Translations under genes and position numbers: made by a program
Source of the DNA: Psychromarinibacter sediminicola
Lineage (GTDB): Bacteria > Pseudomonadota > Alphaproteobacteria > Rhodobacterales > Rhodobacteraceae
Reading direction: 5' to 3'
NCBI RefSeq assembly: GCF_029168335.1
Contig: NZ_JARGYC010000013.1
Coordinates: forward strand, 1 to 64,000
DNA length: 64,000 bases
The notes under the pieces: generated by a model
The model's input: the letters and a program-made list of their open reading frames with translations, nothing else
What the model was told of the DNA's origin: nothing
Databases searched by the model: none
Shown: piece by piece, positions 1-10,990 of the stretch
How the letters are laid out: the number at the start of each line of letters is the position of its first letter
Position numbering within the stretch: the first letter of the stretch is position 1

Positions 1-64
1 ATCGCCGCCCACGTCCCCTTCTTAGGCAAAACCGAAGCTCGCAGAACGCAAGGCCGTCCCGCAC

Positions 65-1057
65 ATGGCAAGACCTTCCATCCTGGTTTCCGATGACCTG
101 CCCTTCGACGGGGCGCAATGGGCGAAGCTGATCGACGCCCTGGGCCGCGAAAATTTCGTCCGCGTCGACACGACCGACGAACAGGCCCTGGCCTCGGCGC
201 TCGAAACCGCAGAGATCGCGATCCTCAAGAGCGACCTGGACGAGCGGTTCCTGAACGCGCCGAACCTGCGATGGGTCCACTGCAACCATGCGGGCCTTAC
301 GAAATCCGCCCGGCCCGAAGTGTTCCGGCGCGGCCTGGTCGTGACCGGCTCGGCGGGGCGCTCGGGGCCGGCGCTGGCGGAACACGTGATGATGTTCTCG
401 CTGATGCTGTGTCACGGATACCGCGACTTCTACGAGGCGCAGAAGCGTCACGAATGGCGCAGGGTGCCCGAAATGGCCGATCTGCGCGCTGTCTACGGCC
501 GGACCATGGGCATCCTGGGCATGGGCCATACCGGCCAGGCGCTCGCCGTGCGTGCCAAGGCGTTCAACATGACCGTGCTCGGCTACCGTCGCCGCGACCT
601 TCCGGCGCCGGAGGGCGTGGACCGGATGTACAGCAGCGACCGCGGCGAGGGCATCGACGAGATCCTGGAGCAGGCCGACATCCTGGCGCTGGTCCTGAAC
701 CTGTCGGACGCCACCCACCACATGATCGGGGCCGACCAGTTCGCGCGGATGAAACCGGGCGCCTTCCTCGTCAACCTGGCGCGCGGCGGCATCGTCGACC
801 ACGACGCGATGCTGGCCGCGCTGAAGGCGGGGCGCCTCGCCGGTGCCGGCCTGGACGTCACCGATCCCGAGCCGCTGCCCGAGGGGCACCCGCTCTGGGA
901 CATGCCGAACGTGCTGATCACGCCCCATTACACGGCGGCCCTGCCGGACAAGAACGACCGGTCCCTGGACATGATCATCGAGAACCTGTGCCGCTACCGC
1001 GCGGGCGAGGACATGCTCAACCGGATCAGCGAAGAGGATCTCTGGACCAAGAGCTGA
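65..1057 (+). CDS. D-2-hydroxyacid dehydrogenase, NAD(P)-binding
   Basis: A 330-residue member of the D-isomer-specific 2-hydroxyacid dehydrogenase family, which interconverts 2-hydroxy acids and 2-oxo acids in the cytoplasm. The Rossmann dinucleotide motif GILGMGHTG lies near residue 148. The catalytic Arg is in the ARGGIVD segment near residue 239, the Glu in the DPEPLPEGHPLW segment, and the catalytic His in TPHYTA near residue 286. Length is normal for the family. It precedes a Dpp-type ABC importer by about 40 bases on the same strand, so it probably acts on an imported hydroxy acid such as glyoxylate, hydroxypyruvate or a related compound. The exact substrate cannot be told from sequence. 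The first 64 bases of the window hold no gene, and the ribosome site before this start is weak. Confidence 0.85.
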   Translation: MARPSILVSDDLPFDGAQWAKLIDALGRENFVRVDTTDEQALASALETAEIAILKSDLDERFLNAPNLRWVHCNHAGLTKSARPEVFRRGLVVTGSAGRSGPALAEHVMMFSLMLCHGYRDFYEAQKRHEWRRVPEMADLRAVYGRTMGILGMGHTGQALAVRAKAFNMTVLGYRRRDLPAPEGVDRMYSSDRGEGIDEILEQADILALVLNLSDATHHMIGADQFARMKPGAFLVNLARGGIVDHDAMLAALKAGRLAGAGLDVTDPEPLPEGHPLWDMPNVLITPHYTAALPDKNDRSLDMIIENLCRYRAGEDMLNRISEEDLWTKS

Positions 1058-1097
1058 CGCGCGGCGTCGGCTGCCTGGCCGCAAGGAGAAGAGCGCA

Positions 1098-2084
1098 ATG
1101 CTTGCCTACATCGTCAAACGTGTACTCTACATGATCCCGACGCTCATCGCGATCTCCATCGTGGCGTTCCTGCTGATCCAGCTGCCGCCCGGCGACTTCG
1201 TGACGACGCTGGCGGCGGAGATGTCCCAGCAGGGCGACACGGTCGACCCGACGACGCTGCGGATGCTGCGGGAACAGTACGGCCTGGACGAGCCGATCTG
1301 GACGCAATACTGGCTGTGGATCTCCAACATCGTGCTGGAAGGCGATTTCGGCCGCTCCTTCGACTGGGACGTTCCGGTCTCCGACCTGATCTGGAACCGG
1401 CTCGGGCTGACGCTCGTCCTGTCGCTGTGCGCGCTGATCTTCACCTGGGTCATCTCGCTGCCGATCGGGATCTATTCGGCGGTGCGCAAGTACTCGGTCG
1501 GCGACTACGTGGCCAGCTTCCTGGCCTTCGTCGGGCTGGCCGTGCCGAACTTCCTGCTGGCGCTGATCCTGATGTACCTGGCCTACAAGTTCTTCGGGAT
1601 CTCCGTCGACGGCCTGTTCTCGGCCGAGTACGAGGACGCGCCCTGGAGCGGCGGCAAGGTGCTCGACCTCGCGCAGCACCTGATCGTGCCGGTGATTGTC
1701 CTCGGCACGTCCGGTACCGCCGCGCTCGTCCGGATCATGCGGGCCAACCTGCTGGACGAGCTCTACAAGCCCTACGTGACGACGGCGCGCGCCAAGGGCC
1801 TGTCGGAATGGCGGCTGATCCTGCGCTATCCGGTACGCGCCGCGCTCAACCCGTTCGTCTCGACCATCGGCTGGGCGCTGCCCGAGCTCGTGTCGGGCGC
1901 AACGGTGACGGCCATCGTGCTGAACCTTCCCACCACCGGCCCGCTCCTGCTGCGGGCGCTGATCGCGCAGGATGTCTTCCTGGCGGGGGCGATGATCCTG
2001 ATGCTGTCGGTGCTGACCGTCATCGGCACGCTGATCTCGGACCTGCTTCTCGCCTGGCTCGATCCCCGCATCCGGTACAAATAG
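1098..2084 (+). CDS. ABC transporter permease, DppB/OppB type
   Basis: A 328-residue inner-membrane permease of the peptide/nickel (Dpp/Opp) ABC importer class. It opens with the usual first helix (MLAYIVKRVLYMIPTLIAIS), has a periplasmic loop of about 70 residues, then five more membrane segments. An EAA-type loop containing TARAKGLSEW lies near residue 230, where the ATPase docks. It is 10 bases ahead of the second permease. GGAGAAGAG a few bases before the ATG is a good ribosome site. Substrates of this family include peptides, oligosaccharides, and sugar or hydroxy acids, and the permease alone does not decide which. Confidence 0.9.
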   Translation: MLAYIVKRVLYMIPTLIAISIVAFLLIQLPPGDFVTTLAAEMSQQGDTVDPTTLRMLREQYGLDEPIWTQYWLWISNIVLEGDFGRSFDWDVPVSDLIWNRLGLTLVLSLCALIFTWVISLPIGIYSAVRKYSVGDYVASFLAFVGLAVPNFLLALILMYLAYKFFGISVDGLFSAEYEDAPWSGGKVLDLAQHLIVPVIVLGTSGTAALVRIMRANLLDELYKPYVTTARAKGLSEWRLILRYPVRAALNPFVSTIGWALPELVSGATVTAIVLNLPTTGPLLLRALIAQDVFLAGAMILMLSVLTVIGTLISDLLLAWLDPRIRYK

Positions 2085-2093
2085 GAGCCCGCC

Positions 2094-3284
2094 ATGGGAC
2101 AGTATTCGACTGACGACGTGGCGCCCCGGGAGCTGGGCCACGACCCGGACGATCCCGCGCTCGCGGAGATGGAAGACGACGGCACGGAGGCCGACGGCCG
2201 CCTGATGGGGCTGGAACGGGCCGGGGCCTGGCGCCTGGCCTGGTGGAAGTTCAAGCGCCACAAGCTTGCGGTCGCAAGCGGCATCCTGGTGCTTCTGATC
2301 TATTTCGTCGCGGCCTTCGCCGAGTTTCTGGCGCCCGCCGCGCCCGGCGACTATGCCGCCCGCTACACCTATGCCCCGCCGCAGACGCTGCGGATCTGGG
2401 ACGGCGAGGAATTCGGGCTCCACGTCACCGGCTACAAGGTCGAGGTGAACCCCGAAAGCCTGGCGCGCGAGTTCGTGAACGACCCCGAACAGAAGATCCC
2501 GGTGGGCTTTTTTGTGCGCGGCTCCAGCTACGAGTTCTGGGGGCTGTTCGAATGGGACCGGCACCTGTTCGGCCCGCTCGATCCAGATCAGCCGATGTAC
2601 CTTCTGGGCGCCGACCGGCTGGGGCGCGACATGCTGAGCCGGATCATCTACGGCACGCGCATCTCGATGACCGTCGGGCTCGTGGGCGTCGCGCTCAGCC
2701 TGTTCTTCGGCATCCTCCTGGGCGGCCTGTCCGGCTATTACGGCGGCCATGTGGACAACGTGATCCAGCGGATCATCGAGTTCCTGCTGGCGATCCCGAC
2801 GATCCCGCTCTGGATGGGGCTTGCCGCGGCGATCCCGCCGACCCTGCCGCCGGTCCAGGTCTATTTCATGATCACCATCATCCTGTCGCTGGTGGGCTGG
2901 ACCGGGCTGGCGCGGGTGGTGCGCGGACGCTTCCTGGCGATGCGGAACGAGGATTTCGTGACCGCCGCGCGGCTCGACGGCGCCAGCGAGGTCGGCCTGA
3001 TCCTGCGCCACATGCTGCCGTCCTTCGCCAGCCACATCATCGCGGCCGTCACGCTCGCCATTCCGGTGATGATCCTCAGCGAGACGGCGCTGTCCTTCCT
3101 GGGGATCGGCCTGCGGCCGCCGGTGGTCAGTTGGGGCGTGCTTCTGCAGGAGGCGCAGAACATCCGCACCGTCGCCACTGCGCCGTGGCTGCTTCTGCCG
3201 GGGATGGCGGTGGTGATCACCGTGCTGGCCCTGAATTTCCTGGGCGACGGTCTGCGCGACGCGGCCGATCCGTATTCGAAGTAG
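2094..3284 (+). CDS. ABC transporter permease, DppC/OppC type
   Basis: A 396-residue partner permease of the Dpp/Opp class. A long acidic N-terminal stretch of about 55 residues precedes the first membrane helix. A large periplasmic insertion of roughly 110 residues follows, ending in the family signature LLGADRLGRDMLSRI. Five further helices follow, with an EAA loop (TAARLDGASEVGLILRHMLP) near residue 300. The protein is longer than most DppC proteins (about 300 residues) because of the N-terminal extension and the insertion, a form seen in oligosaccharide or opine-type systems. It lies between the first permease and the fused ATPase with only 9-12 bases between genes, so it is in the same operon. 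Confidence 0.9.
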   Translation: MGQYSTDDVAPRELGHDPDDPALAEMEDDGTEADGRLMGLERAGAWRLAWWKFKRHKLAVASGILVLLIYFVAAFAEFLAPAAPGDYAARYTYAPPQTLRIWDGEEFGLHVTGYKVEVNPESLAREFVNDPEQKIPVGFFVRGSSYEFWGLFEWDRHLFGPLDPDQPMYLLGADRLGRDMLSRIIYGTRISMTVGLVGVALSLFFGILLGGLSGYYGGHVDNVIQRIIEFLLAIPTIPLWMGLAAAIPPTLPPVQVYFMITIILSLVGWTGLARVVRGRFLAMRNEDFVTAARLDGASEVGLILRHMLPSFASHIIAAVTLAIPVMILSETALSFLGIGLRPPVVSWGVLLQEAQNIRTVATAPWLLLPGMAVVITVLALNFLGDGLRDAADPYSK

Positions 3285-3296
3285 GGAACGCAAGCG

Positions 3297-5027
3297 ATGA
3301 CCCAGACATCCGAGAACGGCACGGTGCTGTCGGTGCGCGACCTGTCGGTGGACTTTCCGCTGCAGAAGGGCGTCCTGCACGCGGTGCGCGACGTGAACCT
3401 CGACATCAAGCGCGGCAAGACGCTCGCGCTCGTCGGCGAAAGCGGCTCCGGCAAGTCGGTCAGCGCGCGCTCGCTGATCCAGCTGGTCGACAGCCCCGGA
3501 CGGATCGTCTCCGGCAAGGTGAATCTCTTTGTCGACGGGACCGCGGCGGATATCACCGCGATGGGCGCCAAGAGCCCGCATATCCGGGCGATCCGCGGCG
3601 GCAGGATCGGGCTGATCTTCCAGGAGCCGATGTCGGCGCTGTCGCCAATGCACAAGATCGGCGACCAGATCGACGAGGCGATCGAGATCCATCTGGGCCT
3701 GGACAAGAAGGCGGCGCGCAAGCGCACCGTCGAGCTGCTGCGGCAGGTCGAGATCCCGAACCCCGAGCGCATGGCCGACCAGTATTCCTTCGAGTATTCG
3801 GGCGGCATGCGGCAGCGCGTCTGCATCGCGATGGCGCTGGCCTGCGACCCCGACATCCTGATCGCCGACGAGCCGACGACGGCGCTCGACGTGACGACGC
3901 AGGCGGAAATCCTCGACCTGATCAAGCGGCTGCAGGAGCAAAGGGGCCTCGCCGTGCTGCTGATCACCCACGACATGGGCGTGGTGGCCGAGGTGGCCGA
4001 CGAGGTCGCGGTGATGCAGAAGGGCCGGATCGTCGAGCACGGCACGGCGGACGAGATCTTCTATACGCCGAAGCACCCCTACACGAAGCGTCTTCTGGGC
4101 GCGACCCTGAAGCTGGAACATGCGTCGGATCACAAGGCCGGCACCTACGATCCCGCCTCCGAGCCGATCCTGAAGATCCGCAACCTGAGCAAGCATTTCG
4201 GCCATGTCGGGGGCTGGTTTTCCCGGGCCGGCCCGTCGATCCGGGCCGTCGACGACGTGAGCTTCGACCTGCACCGCGGCGAGAATCTCGGGATCGTGGG
4301 CGAGAGCGGCTCGGGCAAGACCACGCTGGGCCGGATGATCATGCGCATCATCGAGCCGACCTCGGGCGAGGTGATCTATACCGGCAGCGACGACAAGGAC
4401 CAGGACGTCCTGGCGCTGCAGCGCAAGGGGCTGAAGAAATACCATGCCGCGGTGCGGATGATCTTCCAGGATCCGTTCGCGTCGCTCAATCCGCGGATGA
4501 CGGTGAAGCAGATCGTGGGCGATCCGCTGAAGATCAACAACATCGCAAGCGGACGCGCGCGCGACGACCGCGTCGCAGAGCTTCTGGAGATGGTCGGGCT
4601 GTCGGCGGAAATGATGGACCGCTATCCGCACGCCTTCTCGGGCGGACAACGGCAGCGCATCGGGATCGCGCGGGCGCTGGCGCTGGACCCGCGCATCATC
4701 ATCGCGGACGAGGCGACCTCGGCGCTGGACGTCTCGATCCGGTCGCAGATCCTCGATCTGCTGCTGGATCTGCAGAAGCGGCTGGATCTCAGCTTCATCT
4801 TCATCGCGCACGACATTTCCGTCGTCCGCTATTTCTGCGACCGCGTGCTGGTCATGCACAAGGGCAAGCTGGTGGAGATCGGCGAGGCGGAACAGGTCTG
4901 CACGACCCCGAGCAAGGCCTACACCCAGGCCCTGATCTCGGCGATCCCGAACCCGGACCCGCGCAACAAGCGCATGCTGCACCGGACCCGGTTCCAGTCG
5001 GAGCCGCAAGCGGGCGCCGAGGCCTGA
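3297..5027 (+). CDS. ABC transporter, fused double ATP-binding protein (DppD-DppF type)
   Basis: A 576-residue cytoplasmic protein carrying two complete ABC ATPase domains in one chain, equal to DppD plus DppF. Domain 1 has Walker A GESGSGKS near residue 46, signature YSGGMRQR near 169 and Walker B ILIADEPT near 190. Domain 2 has GESGSGKT near 335, FSGGQRQR near 447 and IIIADEAT near 467. Each domain ends in the oligopeptide/dipeptide C-terminal extension that contacts the permeases. It would energise the two preceding permeases. No periplasmic binding-protein gene is seen downstream, so it may lie before the window. Confidence 0.92.
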   Translation: MTQTSENGTVLSVRDLSVDFPLQKGVLHAVRDVNLDIKRGKTLALVGESGSGKSVSARSLIQLVDSPGRIVSGKVNLFVDGTAADITAMGAKSPHIRAIRGGRIGLIFQEPMSALSPMHKIGDQIDEAIEIHLGLDKKAARKRTVELLRQVEIPNPERMADQYSFEYSGGMRQRVCIAMALACDPDILIADEPTTALDVTTQAEILDLIKRLQEQRGLAVLLITHDMGVVAEVADEVAVMQKGRIVEHGTADEIFYTPKHPYTKRLLGATLKLEHASDHKAGTYDPASEPILKIRNLSKHFGHVGGWFSRAGPSIRAVDDVSFDLHRGENLGIVGESGSGKTTLGRMIMRIIEPTSGEVIYTGSDDKDQDVLALQRKGLKKYHAAVRMIFQDPFASLNPRMTVKQIVGDPLKINNIASGRARDDRVAELLEMVGLSAEMMDRYPHAFSGGQRQRIGIARALALDPRIIIADEATSALDVSIRSQILDLLLDLQKRLDLSFIFIAHDISVVRYFCDRVLVMHKGKLVEIGEAEQVCTTPSKAYTQALISAIPNPDPRNKRMLHRTRFQSEPQAGAEA

Positions 5028-5087
5028 GCGAACGCGGCCCGCGGGGCGACCCCGGGCCGAAAGGACAATCGAACGGAGGACAGGAAC

Positions 5088-5975
5088 ATGAAAATCGGCT
5101 TTATCGGGCTCGGCGTCATGGGGCTGCCCATGGCGGGCCATCTGATCGCGGCGGGCCACGAGCTGCACCTGTATCGCGTCAAGGAGAAGTCCCGCTCGCT
5201 GGTCGAGCAGGGCGGGCAGGCCGCGGACTCCGCCAGGGCCGTCGCCGAAGCCTCCGACATCGTCATCCTCATGGTGCCCGACACGCCGGATGTCGACGCC
5301 GTGCTGTTCGGCGAGGACGGCGTCGCCGAGGGCCTCAGCGCCGGCAAGACGGTGATCGACATGAGCTCGATCTCGCCCGTGGCGACCCAGGACTTCGCCG
5401 GCCGGATCGCGGAACTGGGCTGCGCCTACCTGGACGCGCCGGTCTCGGGCGGCGAGGCCGGGGCCAAGGCGGCGTCGCTGTCGATCATGGTGGGCGGTAC
5501 GCAGGAGGACTTCGACAGGGTGCTGCCGGTTCTGGAAACCATGGGCAAGAACATCACCCTGGTGGGCGATGTCGGGGCCGGCCAGACCGCCAAGGTCGCC
5601 AACCAGATCATCGTCGCGCTGACCATCGGCGCGGTGTCCGAGGGGCTGCTCTTTGCCTCGAAGGCGGGGGCCGATCCGGCGAAGGTGCGCTCGGCCCTGA
5701 TGGGCGGGCTGGCCTCGTCGAAGATCCTCGAGATGCACGGCCAGCGGATGATCGACCGGACCTTCGAGCCGGGGTTCCGGATCTCGCTGCACCAGAAGGA
5801 CATCAACAACGCCCTGTCGGCCGCGCGCAGCCTGAAGCTGTCCTTGCCCTCGACGGCGCTGTGCCAGGAGCTGTTCAATGCCTGCGCCGCGCAGGGCGAC
5901 GGCGAACTCGATCATTCCGGGCTGGTGAAGGCCCTGGAAACCATGGCGGCGCATAAGGTCGCAGAGGACTCCTGA
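5088..5975 (+). CDS. NAD(P)-dependent 2-hydroxy-acid (tartronate semialdehyde / 3-hydroxyisobutyrate type) dehydrogenase
   Basis: A 295-residue beta-hydroxyacid dehydrogenase of the HIBADH/GarR family. The N-terminal Rossmann motif GLGVMGLPMAG begins at residue 6. The substrate-binding segment DAPVSGGEAGA lies near residue 118, and the conserved catalytic lysine is in GQTAKVANQ near 171. The rest is the all-alpha C-terminal domain. AACGGAGG upstream is a good ribosome site. It follows the ABC importer by 60 bases, so it and the first hydroxyacid dehydrogenase probably process the imported compound, for example tartronate semialdehyde to glycerate. A second member of this family (46810-47700) sits in the acid-sugar operon. 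Confidence 0.85.
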   Translation: MKIGFIGLGVMGLPMAGHLIAAGHELHLYRVKEKSRSLVEQGGQAADSARAVAEASDIVILMVPDTPDVDAVLFGEDGVAEGLSAGKTVIDMSSISPVATQDFAGRIAELGCAYLDAPVSGGEAGAKAASLSIMVGGTQEDFDRVLPVLETMGKNITLVGDVGAGQTAKVANQIIVALTIGAVSEGLLFASKAGADPAKVRSALMGGLASSKILEMHGQRMIDRTFEPGFRISLHQKDINNALSAARSLKLSLPSTALCQELFNACAAQGDGELDHSGLVKALETMAAHKVAEDS

Positions 5976-6120
5976 CGGGGCCGCGAAACGGCGGGGCGTG
6001 CGGGGGGCCCGGGCGCTGACGCCCCCGCCGCCGCCTTGCGCGTGACAGCGGCGCCGCGAAACACTACGCTTTGCCGAACGCGCGCCGCCGGCGCGTGATA
6101 CATCTGCGGAGCGCCTGCCG

Positions 6121-7038
6121 ATGCCCGACACTGCGCCGTCCGATCCGGCCGACGCCATCGCCCGCCGCCTCAGGCGGACGCCGCCGCGCGCCTCCGCCTT
6201 CATCGTGACGATCTACGGCGACGTGGTGGAGCCGCGGGGCGGGGCGCTCTGGATCGGGACGCTGATCGAATGCTGCGCCGATCACGGGATCAGCGAGAGC
6301 CTGGTGCGGACCGCGGTCTCGCGGCTCGTGGGCGCCGGCCGGCTGGTCGGCGACCGGGTCGGCCGGCGCAGCTATTACCGCCTGACCGCGGCCGCTCAGG
6401 CGGAGTTCCGCGCCGCCTCGCGCATCCTGTTCTCGCCGTCGCCGGTGCCCGAGGGCTGGCTGACCGCCTTCGCGACCGCGCCGCGCGCCGAAGGCTGGCC
6501 CGACGGCTGGGCGCGGCTCTCGGCCCAGATCGCGCTCGCCCCCGACCGCGCCGACATCCCCCGGCCCGACGCGGTCGTCCTGGCGGGCCGGAGCGTCGCG
6601 GGGCGCGCATCGCTTCCGGCGCTCGCGGCGCAGCACTGGCCGATGGACGAGGTCGGCGCCGCCTATCGCGCGGTCGTGGCGGAATATGCGGGCATTGCCG
6701 CCGCGGGGACGCCGCCGCTGCCGCCGGCGACGGCGCTGGCGCTGCGTCTGCGCCTGGTCCACGACTATCGCCACGCGGCGCTGGCCGATCCGCGGCTCCC
6801 GCGCGAGGCCTGGCCCGACGACTGGCAGGCCGAGGCCGCGCGCCAGCTGTTCCTGCGGCTCTACCTCGACCTCACCGAGGCCGCCGACGCCCATGTCGGC
6901 GCGGCCTTCCGCGATGCCGAGGGGCCGTTGCCCGCGCGCCCCGATCCCATCGCGGCGCGCGTGGACCTGCTTCGGGCGGAGCTTGGCGCGGTGTCGGGAA
7001 AGCGTCACGGAAATGAGAAATCGGCTCTTCAAACGTGA
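6121..7038 (+). CDS. paaX: PaaX-family transcriptional regulator of phenylacetate catabolism
   Basis: A 305-residue protein with the PaaX layout. An N-terminal winged helix-turn-helix (about residues 15-90, including ISESLVRTAVSRLVGAGRL) is followed by the PaaX-like middle domain and the PaaX C-terminal domain. In other bacteria PaaX represses paa genes and is released by phenylacetyl-CoA. It lies directly ahead of the paa operon on the same strand, which supports this role. The intergenic stretch before it (5976-6120) holds a weak GC hairpin near 6012-6027 and no recognised site. The promoter of the paa operon lies inside the end of this gene. Confidence 0.85.
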   Translation: MPDTAPSDPADAIARRLRRTPPRASAFIVTIYGDVVEPRGGALWIGTLIECCADHGISESLVRTAVSRLVGAGRLVGDRVGRRSYYRLTAAAQAEFRAASRILFSPSPVPEGWLTAFATAPRAEGWPDGWARLSAQIALAPDRADIPRPDAVVLAGRSVAGRASLPALAAQHWPMDEVGAAYRAVVAEYAGIAAAGTPPLPPATALALRLRLVHDYRHAALADPRLPREAWPDDWQAEAARQLFLRLYLDLTEAADAHVGAAFRDAEGPLPARPDPIAARVDLLRAELGAVSGKRHGNEKSALQT

Positions 7039-7056
7039 TGCTTTCGCGTCTATATT
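7028..7056 (+). promoter_or_regulatory. Probable sigma-70 promoter of the paaJ-paaZ operon, with an imperfect inverted repeat in the spacer
   Basis: TTCAAA (7028-7033) and TATATT (7051-7056) are separated by 17 bases, an unusually good match to -35/-10 elements in this G+C-rich DNA. The spacer carries ACGTGA-TGCTT-TCGCGT, an inverted repeat with one mismatch, which could be the PaaX operator. It overlaps the last codons of paaX. Expected transcription start is near 7063, about 50 bases before paaJ. Confidence 0.5.
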
Positions 7057-7115
7057 GACGGACAGGTCGGCGGCGTGCGGGAGGCGCCGGGTCCGACCGC
7101 AGGGGAGGAGGCGTC

Positions 7116-8321
<1,206 letters not shown>

Positions 8322-8333
8322 CGGGAGCTTCGC

Positions 8334-9314
8334 ATGTACGCACAGATGGTCAAATCCGAAGCCGCCGACGGGGAGCAGACCCCCGAGGATCGCGCCTTTC
8401 AGGCGCGCATCGACCGGGGCGAGAAGATCGAGCCGAAGGACTGGATGCCCGAGGGCTACCGCAAGACGCTGATCCGCCAGATCGGCCAGCACGCCCATTC
8501 CGAGATCGTCGGCCAACTGCCCGAGGGCAACTGGATCACCCGCGCGCCGACGCTGGAGCGCAAGCAGATCCTGCTCGCCAAGGTGCAGGACGAGGCGGGC
8601 CACGGCCTCTACCTCTATTCCGCGGCCGAGACGCTGGGCGTCTCGCGCGACGAGCTGTTCGAGAAATTGCATTCCGGCGCAATGAAATACAGCTCGATCT
8701 TCAACTACCCCACGCTGACCTGGGCCGACATGGGCGCGATCGGCTGGCTGGTCGACGGCGCCGCGATCATGAACCAGGTGCCGCTGCAGCGCACCTCCTA
8801 CGGGCCCTATTCCCGCGCCATGATCCGCATCTGCAAGGAAGAAAGCTTCCACCAGCGGCAGGGCTACTCGATCATGATGAAGATGGCCGGCGGCACTCCG
8901 GAGCAGAAGGAAATGGCGCAGGATGCGCTGAACCGCTTCTGGTATCCCTCGCTGATGATGTTCGGCCCGTCCGACAAGGACTCGGTCCATTCCGCGCAGT
9001 CGATGGCGTGGAAGATCAAGATCAACACCAACGACGAGCTGCGCCAGAAGTTCGTGGACGAGACGGTGCCGCAGGCCGAATATCTCGGCCTGACCGTCCC
9101 CGACCCGGACCTCGCGTGGAACGCGGGTCGCGGCCACTACGACTTCACCGAACCCGACTGGACCGAGTTCTTCGACGTGCTCAAGGGCAACGGCCCCTGC
9201 AACGAGGAACGCCTCGGCGCCCGCGTGAAGGCGTGGGAGGACGGCGCCTGGTTCCGCGAGGGGCTGTCGGCCCATGCCGAGAAGGCCGCGGCGCGGCGCT
9301 TGGCGGCGGAATAG
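8334..9314 (+). CDS. paaA: 1,2-phenylacetyl-CoA epoxidase, catalytic subunit A
   Basis: A 326-residue ferritin-like diiron subunit of the PaaABC(D)E multicomponent monooxygenase, which epoxidises the ring of phenylacetyl-CoA. The two ExxH iron motifs are intact: [10 protein letters not shown] near residue 87 and [10 protein letters not shown] near 167, with the partner acids in HSEIVGQ and VDGAAIMNQ. Length matches known PaaA. It is followed by paaB 10 bases later. Confidence 0.96.
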   Translation: MYAQMVKSEAADGEQTPEDRAFQARIDRGEKIEPKDWMPEGYRKTLIRQIGQHAHSEIVGQLPEGNWITRAPTLERKQILLAKVQDEAGHGLYLYSAAETLGVSRDELFEKLHSGAMKYSSIFNYPTLTWADMGAIGWLVDGAAIMNQVPLQRTSYGPYSRAMIRICKEESFHQRQGYSIMMKMAGGTPEQKEMAQDALNRFWYPSLMMFGPSDKDSVHSAQSMAWKIKINTNDELRQKFVDETVPQAEYLGLTVPDPDLAWNAGRGHYDFTEPDWTEFFDVLKGNGPCNEERLGARVKAWEDGAWFREGLSAHAEKAAARRLAAE

Positions 9315-9324
9315 GGAGGACGCC

Positions 9325-9609
9325 ATGAAAAAGGAATGGCCGCTCTGGGAGATCTTCATCCGGGGCCAGCACGGGCTGAACCACCGCCATGTCGGCAGCC
9401 TGCACGCGCCGGATGCCGAGATGGCGATCAATCACGCCCGCGACGTCTATACCCGCCGCAAGGAAGGCGTGTCGATCTGGGTCGTGGAATCCGCCGACAT
9501 CACCGCCTCGGCGCCGTCGGACAAGGGCCCGCTCTTCGACCCGGCCGAGGACAAGGTCTATCGCCACCCGACCTTCTTCGACATCCCCGACGAAGTGGGC
9601 CACATGTGA
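9325..9609 (+). CDS. paaB: 1,2-phenylacetyl-CoA epoxidase, subunit B
   Basis: A 94-residue subunit typical of PaaB (MKKEWPLWEIFIRGQHGLNH...). The family has a small alpha/beta fold that bridges PaaAC units in the epoxidase complex. The start at 9325 is chosen over an upstream in-frame start because AGGGAGGA precedes it at the right distance and the family begins here. The stop codon overlaps the paaC start (TGATG), so the two are translationally coupled. Confidence 0.95.
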   Translation: MKKEWPLWEIFIRGQHGLNHRHVGSLHAPDAEMAINHARDVYTRRKEGVSIWVVESADITASAPSDKGPLFDPAEDKVYRHPTFFDIPDEVGHM

Positions 9610-10457
9610 TGCCCTCGCTGCCCGACATGGCCACGCCCGAGGCGGAGCGCTTGGCGCAGGAGGCCGCGCAGCCGGCCGATCCGCATATCACCGACGTGGC
9701 GCTGAAGCCCGCGCTGTTCGACTGGCTCTGCCGGATGGGCGACGGCGCGCTGATCCTCGGCCACCGCACCTCGGAATGGTGCGGCCACGGCCCGGCGCTG
9801 GAGGAGGACATCGCGCTGGCCAACACCGCGCTGGACCTGATCGGTCACGCCGCGCTGTGGCTGGAGCTCGCTGCCGAAGTCGAGGCACAGGGGCGCACGG
9901 CCGACGACCTGGCCTATCTCCGCGACGCCATGCGCTTTCGCAACCCGCAGATCGTGGAGCTGCCCAACGGCGATATCGGCCGGACATTGATGCGGGAATT
10001 CCTTTACGACGCATGGCATTACGAGATGCTGTTGAAGCTGCGCGACTCCAGCAGCCCCCGCGTTGCCGAGATCGCCGCCAAGGCCGGCAAGGAGGTCGCC
10101 TACCAGCTCGACCGCGCCTCCGACCTGGTGATCCGCCTGGGCGACGGCACCGAGGAAAGCCACGCCCGGATGCAGGCCGCCCTCGACCACCTCTGGCCCT
10201 ACACGGGCGAGCTGTTCACCGACGACGCCGTGGACGAGGCCGTCGCCGAGGCCGGTATCGCCCCCCGCGCCTCCGAGTTGCAGGGCCCCTGGGACGCCAC
10301 CCTCCGCGAGGTGATGGGCGAGGCCACCCTGACCGTCCCCGACCGCCGCGCCGACGTGCATCTGGGCGGCAAGCAGGGCCGGCATACCGAGCATCTGGGC
10401 TATATCCTGGCCGAGATGCAGTTCTTGCAGCGCGCCTATCCGGGGGCGGAATGGTGA
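9609..10457 (+). CDS. paaC: 1,2-phenylacetyl-CoA epoxidase, structural subunit C
   Basis: A 282-residue ferritin-fold subunit that pairs with PaaA but lacks a working iron site in the known family. Here the expected ExxH positions read DLIGH and KEVAYQ, so the iron ligands are missing, as expected for a scaffold. It starts by TGATG overlap with paaB. Its end overlaps paaD by seven bases (ATGGTGA). Confidence 0.94.
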   Translation: MPSLPDMATPEAERLAQEAAQPADPHITDVALKPALFDWLCRMGDGALILGHRTSEWCGHGPALEEDIALANTALDLIGHAALWLELAAEVEAQGRTADDLAYLRDAMRFRNPQIVELPNGDIGRTLMREFLYDAWHYEMLLKLRDSSSPRVAEIAAKAGKEVAYQLDRASDLVIRLGDGTEESHARMQAALDHLWPYTGELFTDDAVDEAVAEAGIAPRASELQGPWDATLREVMGEATLTVPDRRADVHLGGKQGRHTEHLGYILAEMQFLQRAYPGAEW

Positions 10458-10975
10458 CCGACACGCTGCCCTCCACCGACACCATCCGCAACTGGCTGGG
10501 CGAGGTGCCGGACCCGGAGATCCCGGTGATCTCCGTCACCGACCTCGGCATCGTGCGCGACATCAGCTGGCAGGGCGACACCCTCGTCGTCGCCGTCACG
10601 CCGACCTATTCCGGCTGCCCGGCCACCGCCTTCATCAACATGGAGATCGAGGCCAAGCTGCGCGACAAGGGCATCGAGGATTTTCGCATCGAGCGCCGCC
10701 TGTCGCCGCCCTGGACGAGCGACTGGCTGACCCCAGAGGCGCGCGAGAAGCTCCGCGCCTACGGCATCGCGCCGCCCATCGACGGCACCGCGCCCGACGG
10801 CCGCACCGCCGCCCGCGCCGCGCGGCTCGCCGGGCGGTCGAACCTCGCCGTCGACTGCCCCCGCTGCGGGTCGACCGACACCGAGAAGGTCAGCCAGCAC
10901 GGCTCCACCCCCTGCAAGGCCGCCTATCGCTGCCGCGACTGCCTGGAACCCTTCGACTACTTCAAGTGCATCTGA
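10451..10975 (+). CDS. paaD: Phenylacetate-CoA oxygenase subunit PaaD (iron-sulfur maturation protein)
   Basis: A 174-residue PaaD. The N-terminal MIP18/DUF59 domain has the motif PDPEIPVISVTDLGIVRD and the conserved cysteine segment TYSGCPAT near residue 55. The C-terminal zinc-ribbon-like tail has four to five cysteines (CPRCG, PCKAAYRCRDC). PaaD proteins help load the Fe-S cluster of PaaE. The ATG at 10451 overlaps the paaC stop. A GTG at 10454 is an alternative. Confidence 0.93.
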   Translation: MVTDTLPSTDTIRNWLGEVPDPEIPVISVTDLGIVRDISWQGDTLVVAVTPTYSGCPATAFINMEIEAKLRDKGIEDFRIERRLSPPWTSDWLTPEAREKLRAYGIAPPIDGTAPDGRTAARAARLAGRSNLAVDCPRCGSTDTEKVSQHGSTPCKAAYRCRDCLEPFDYFKCI

Positions 10976-10990
10976 CAAGGCCCTGACACC

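Noticed and set aside
1026-6203. A 1725-residue minus-strand open frame opposite the ABC operon and its neighbours
   Set aside because: It is Arg/His/Gln-rich antisense of well-supported genes in high G+C DNA, with no domain.
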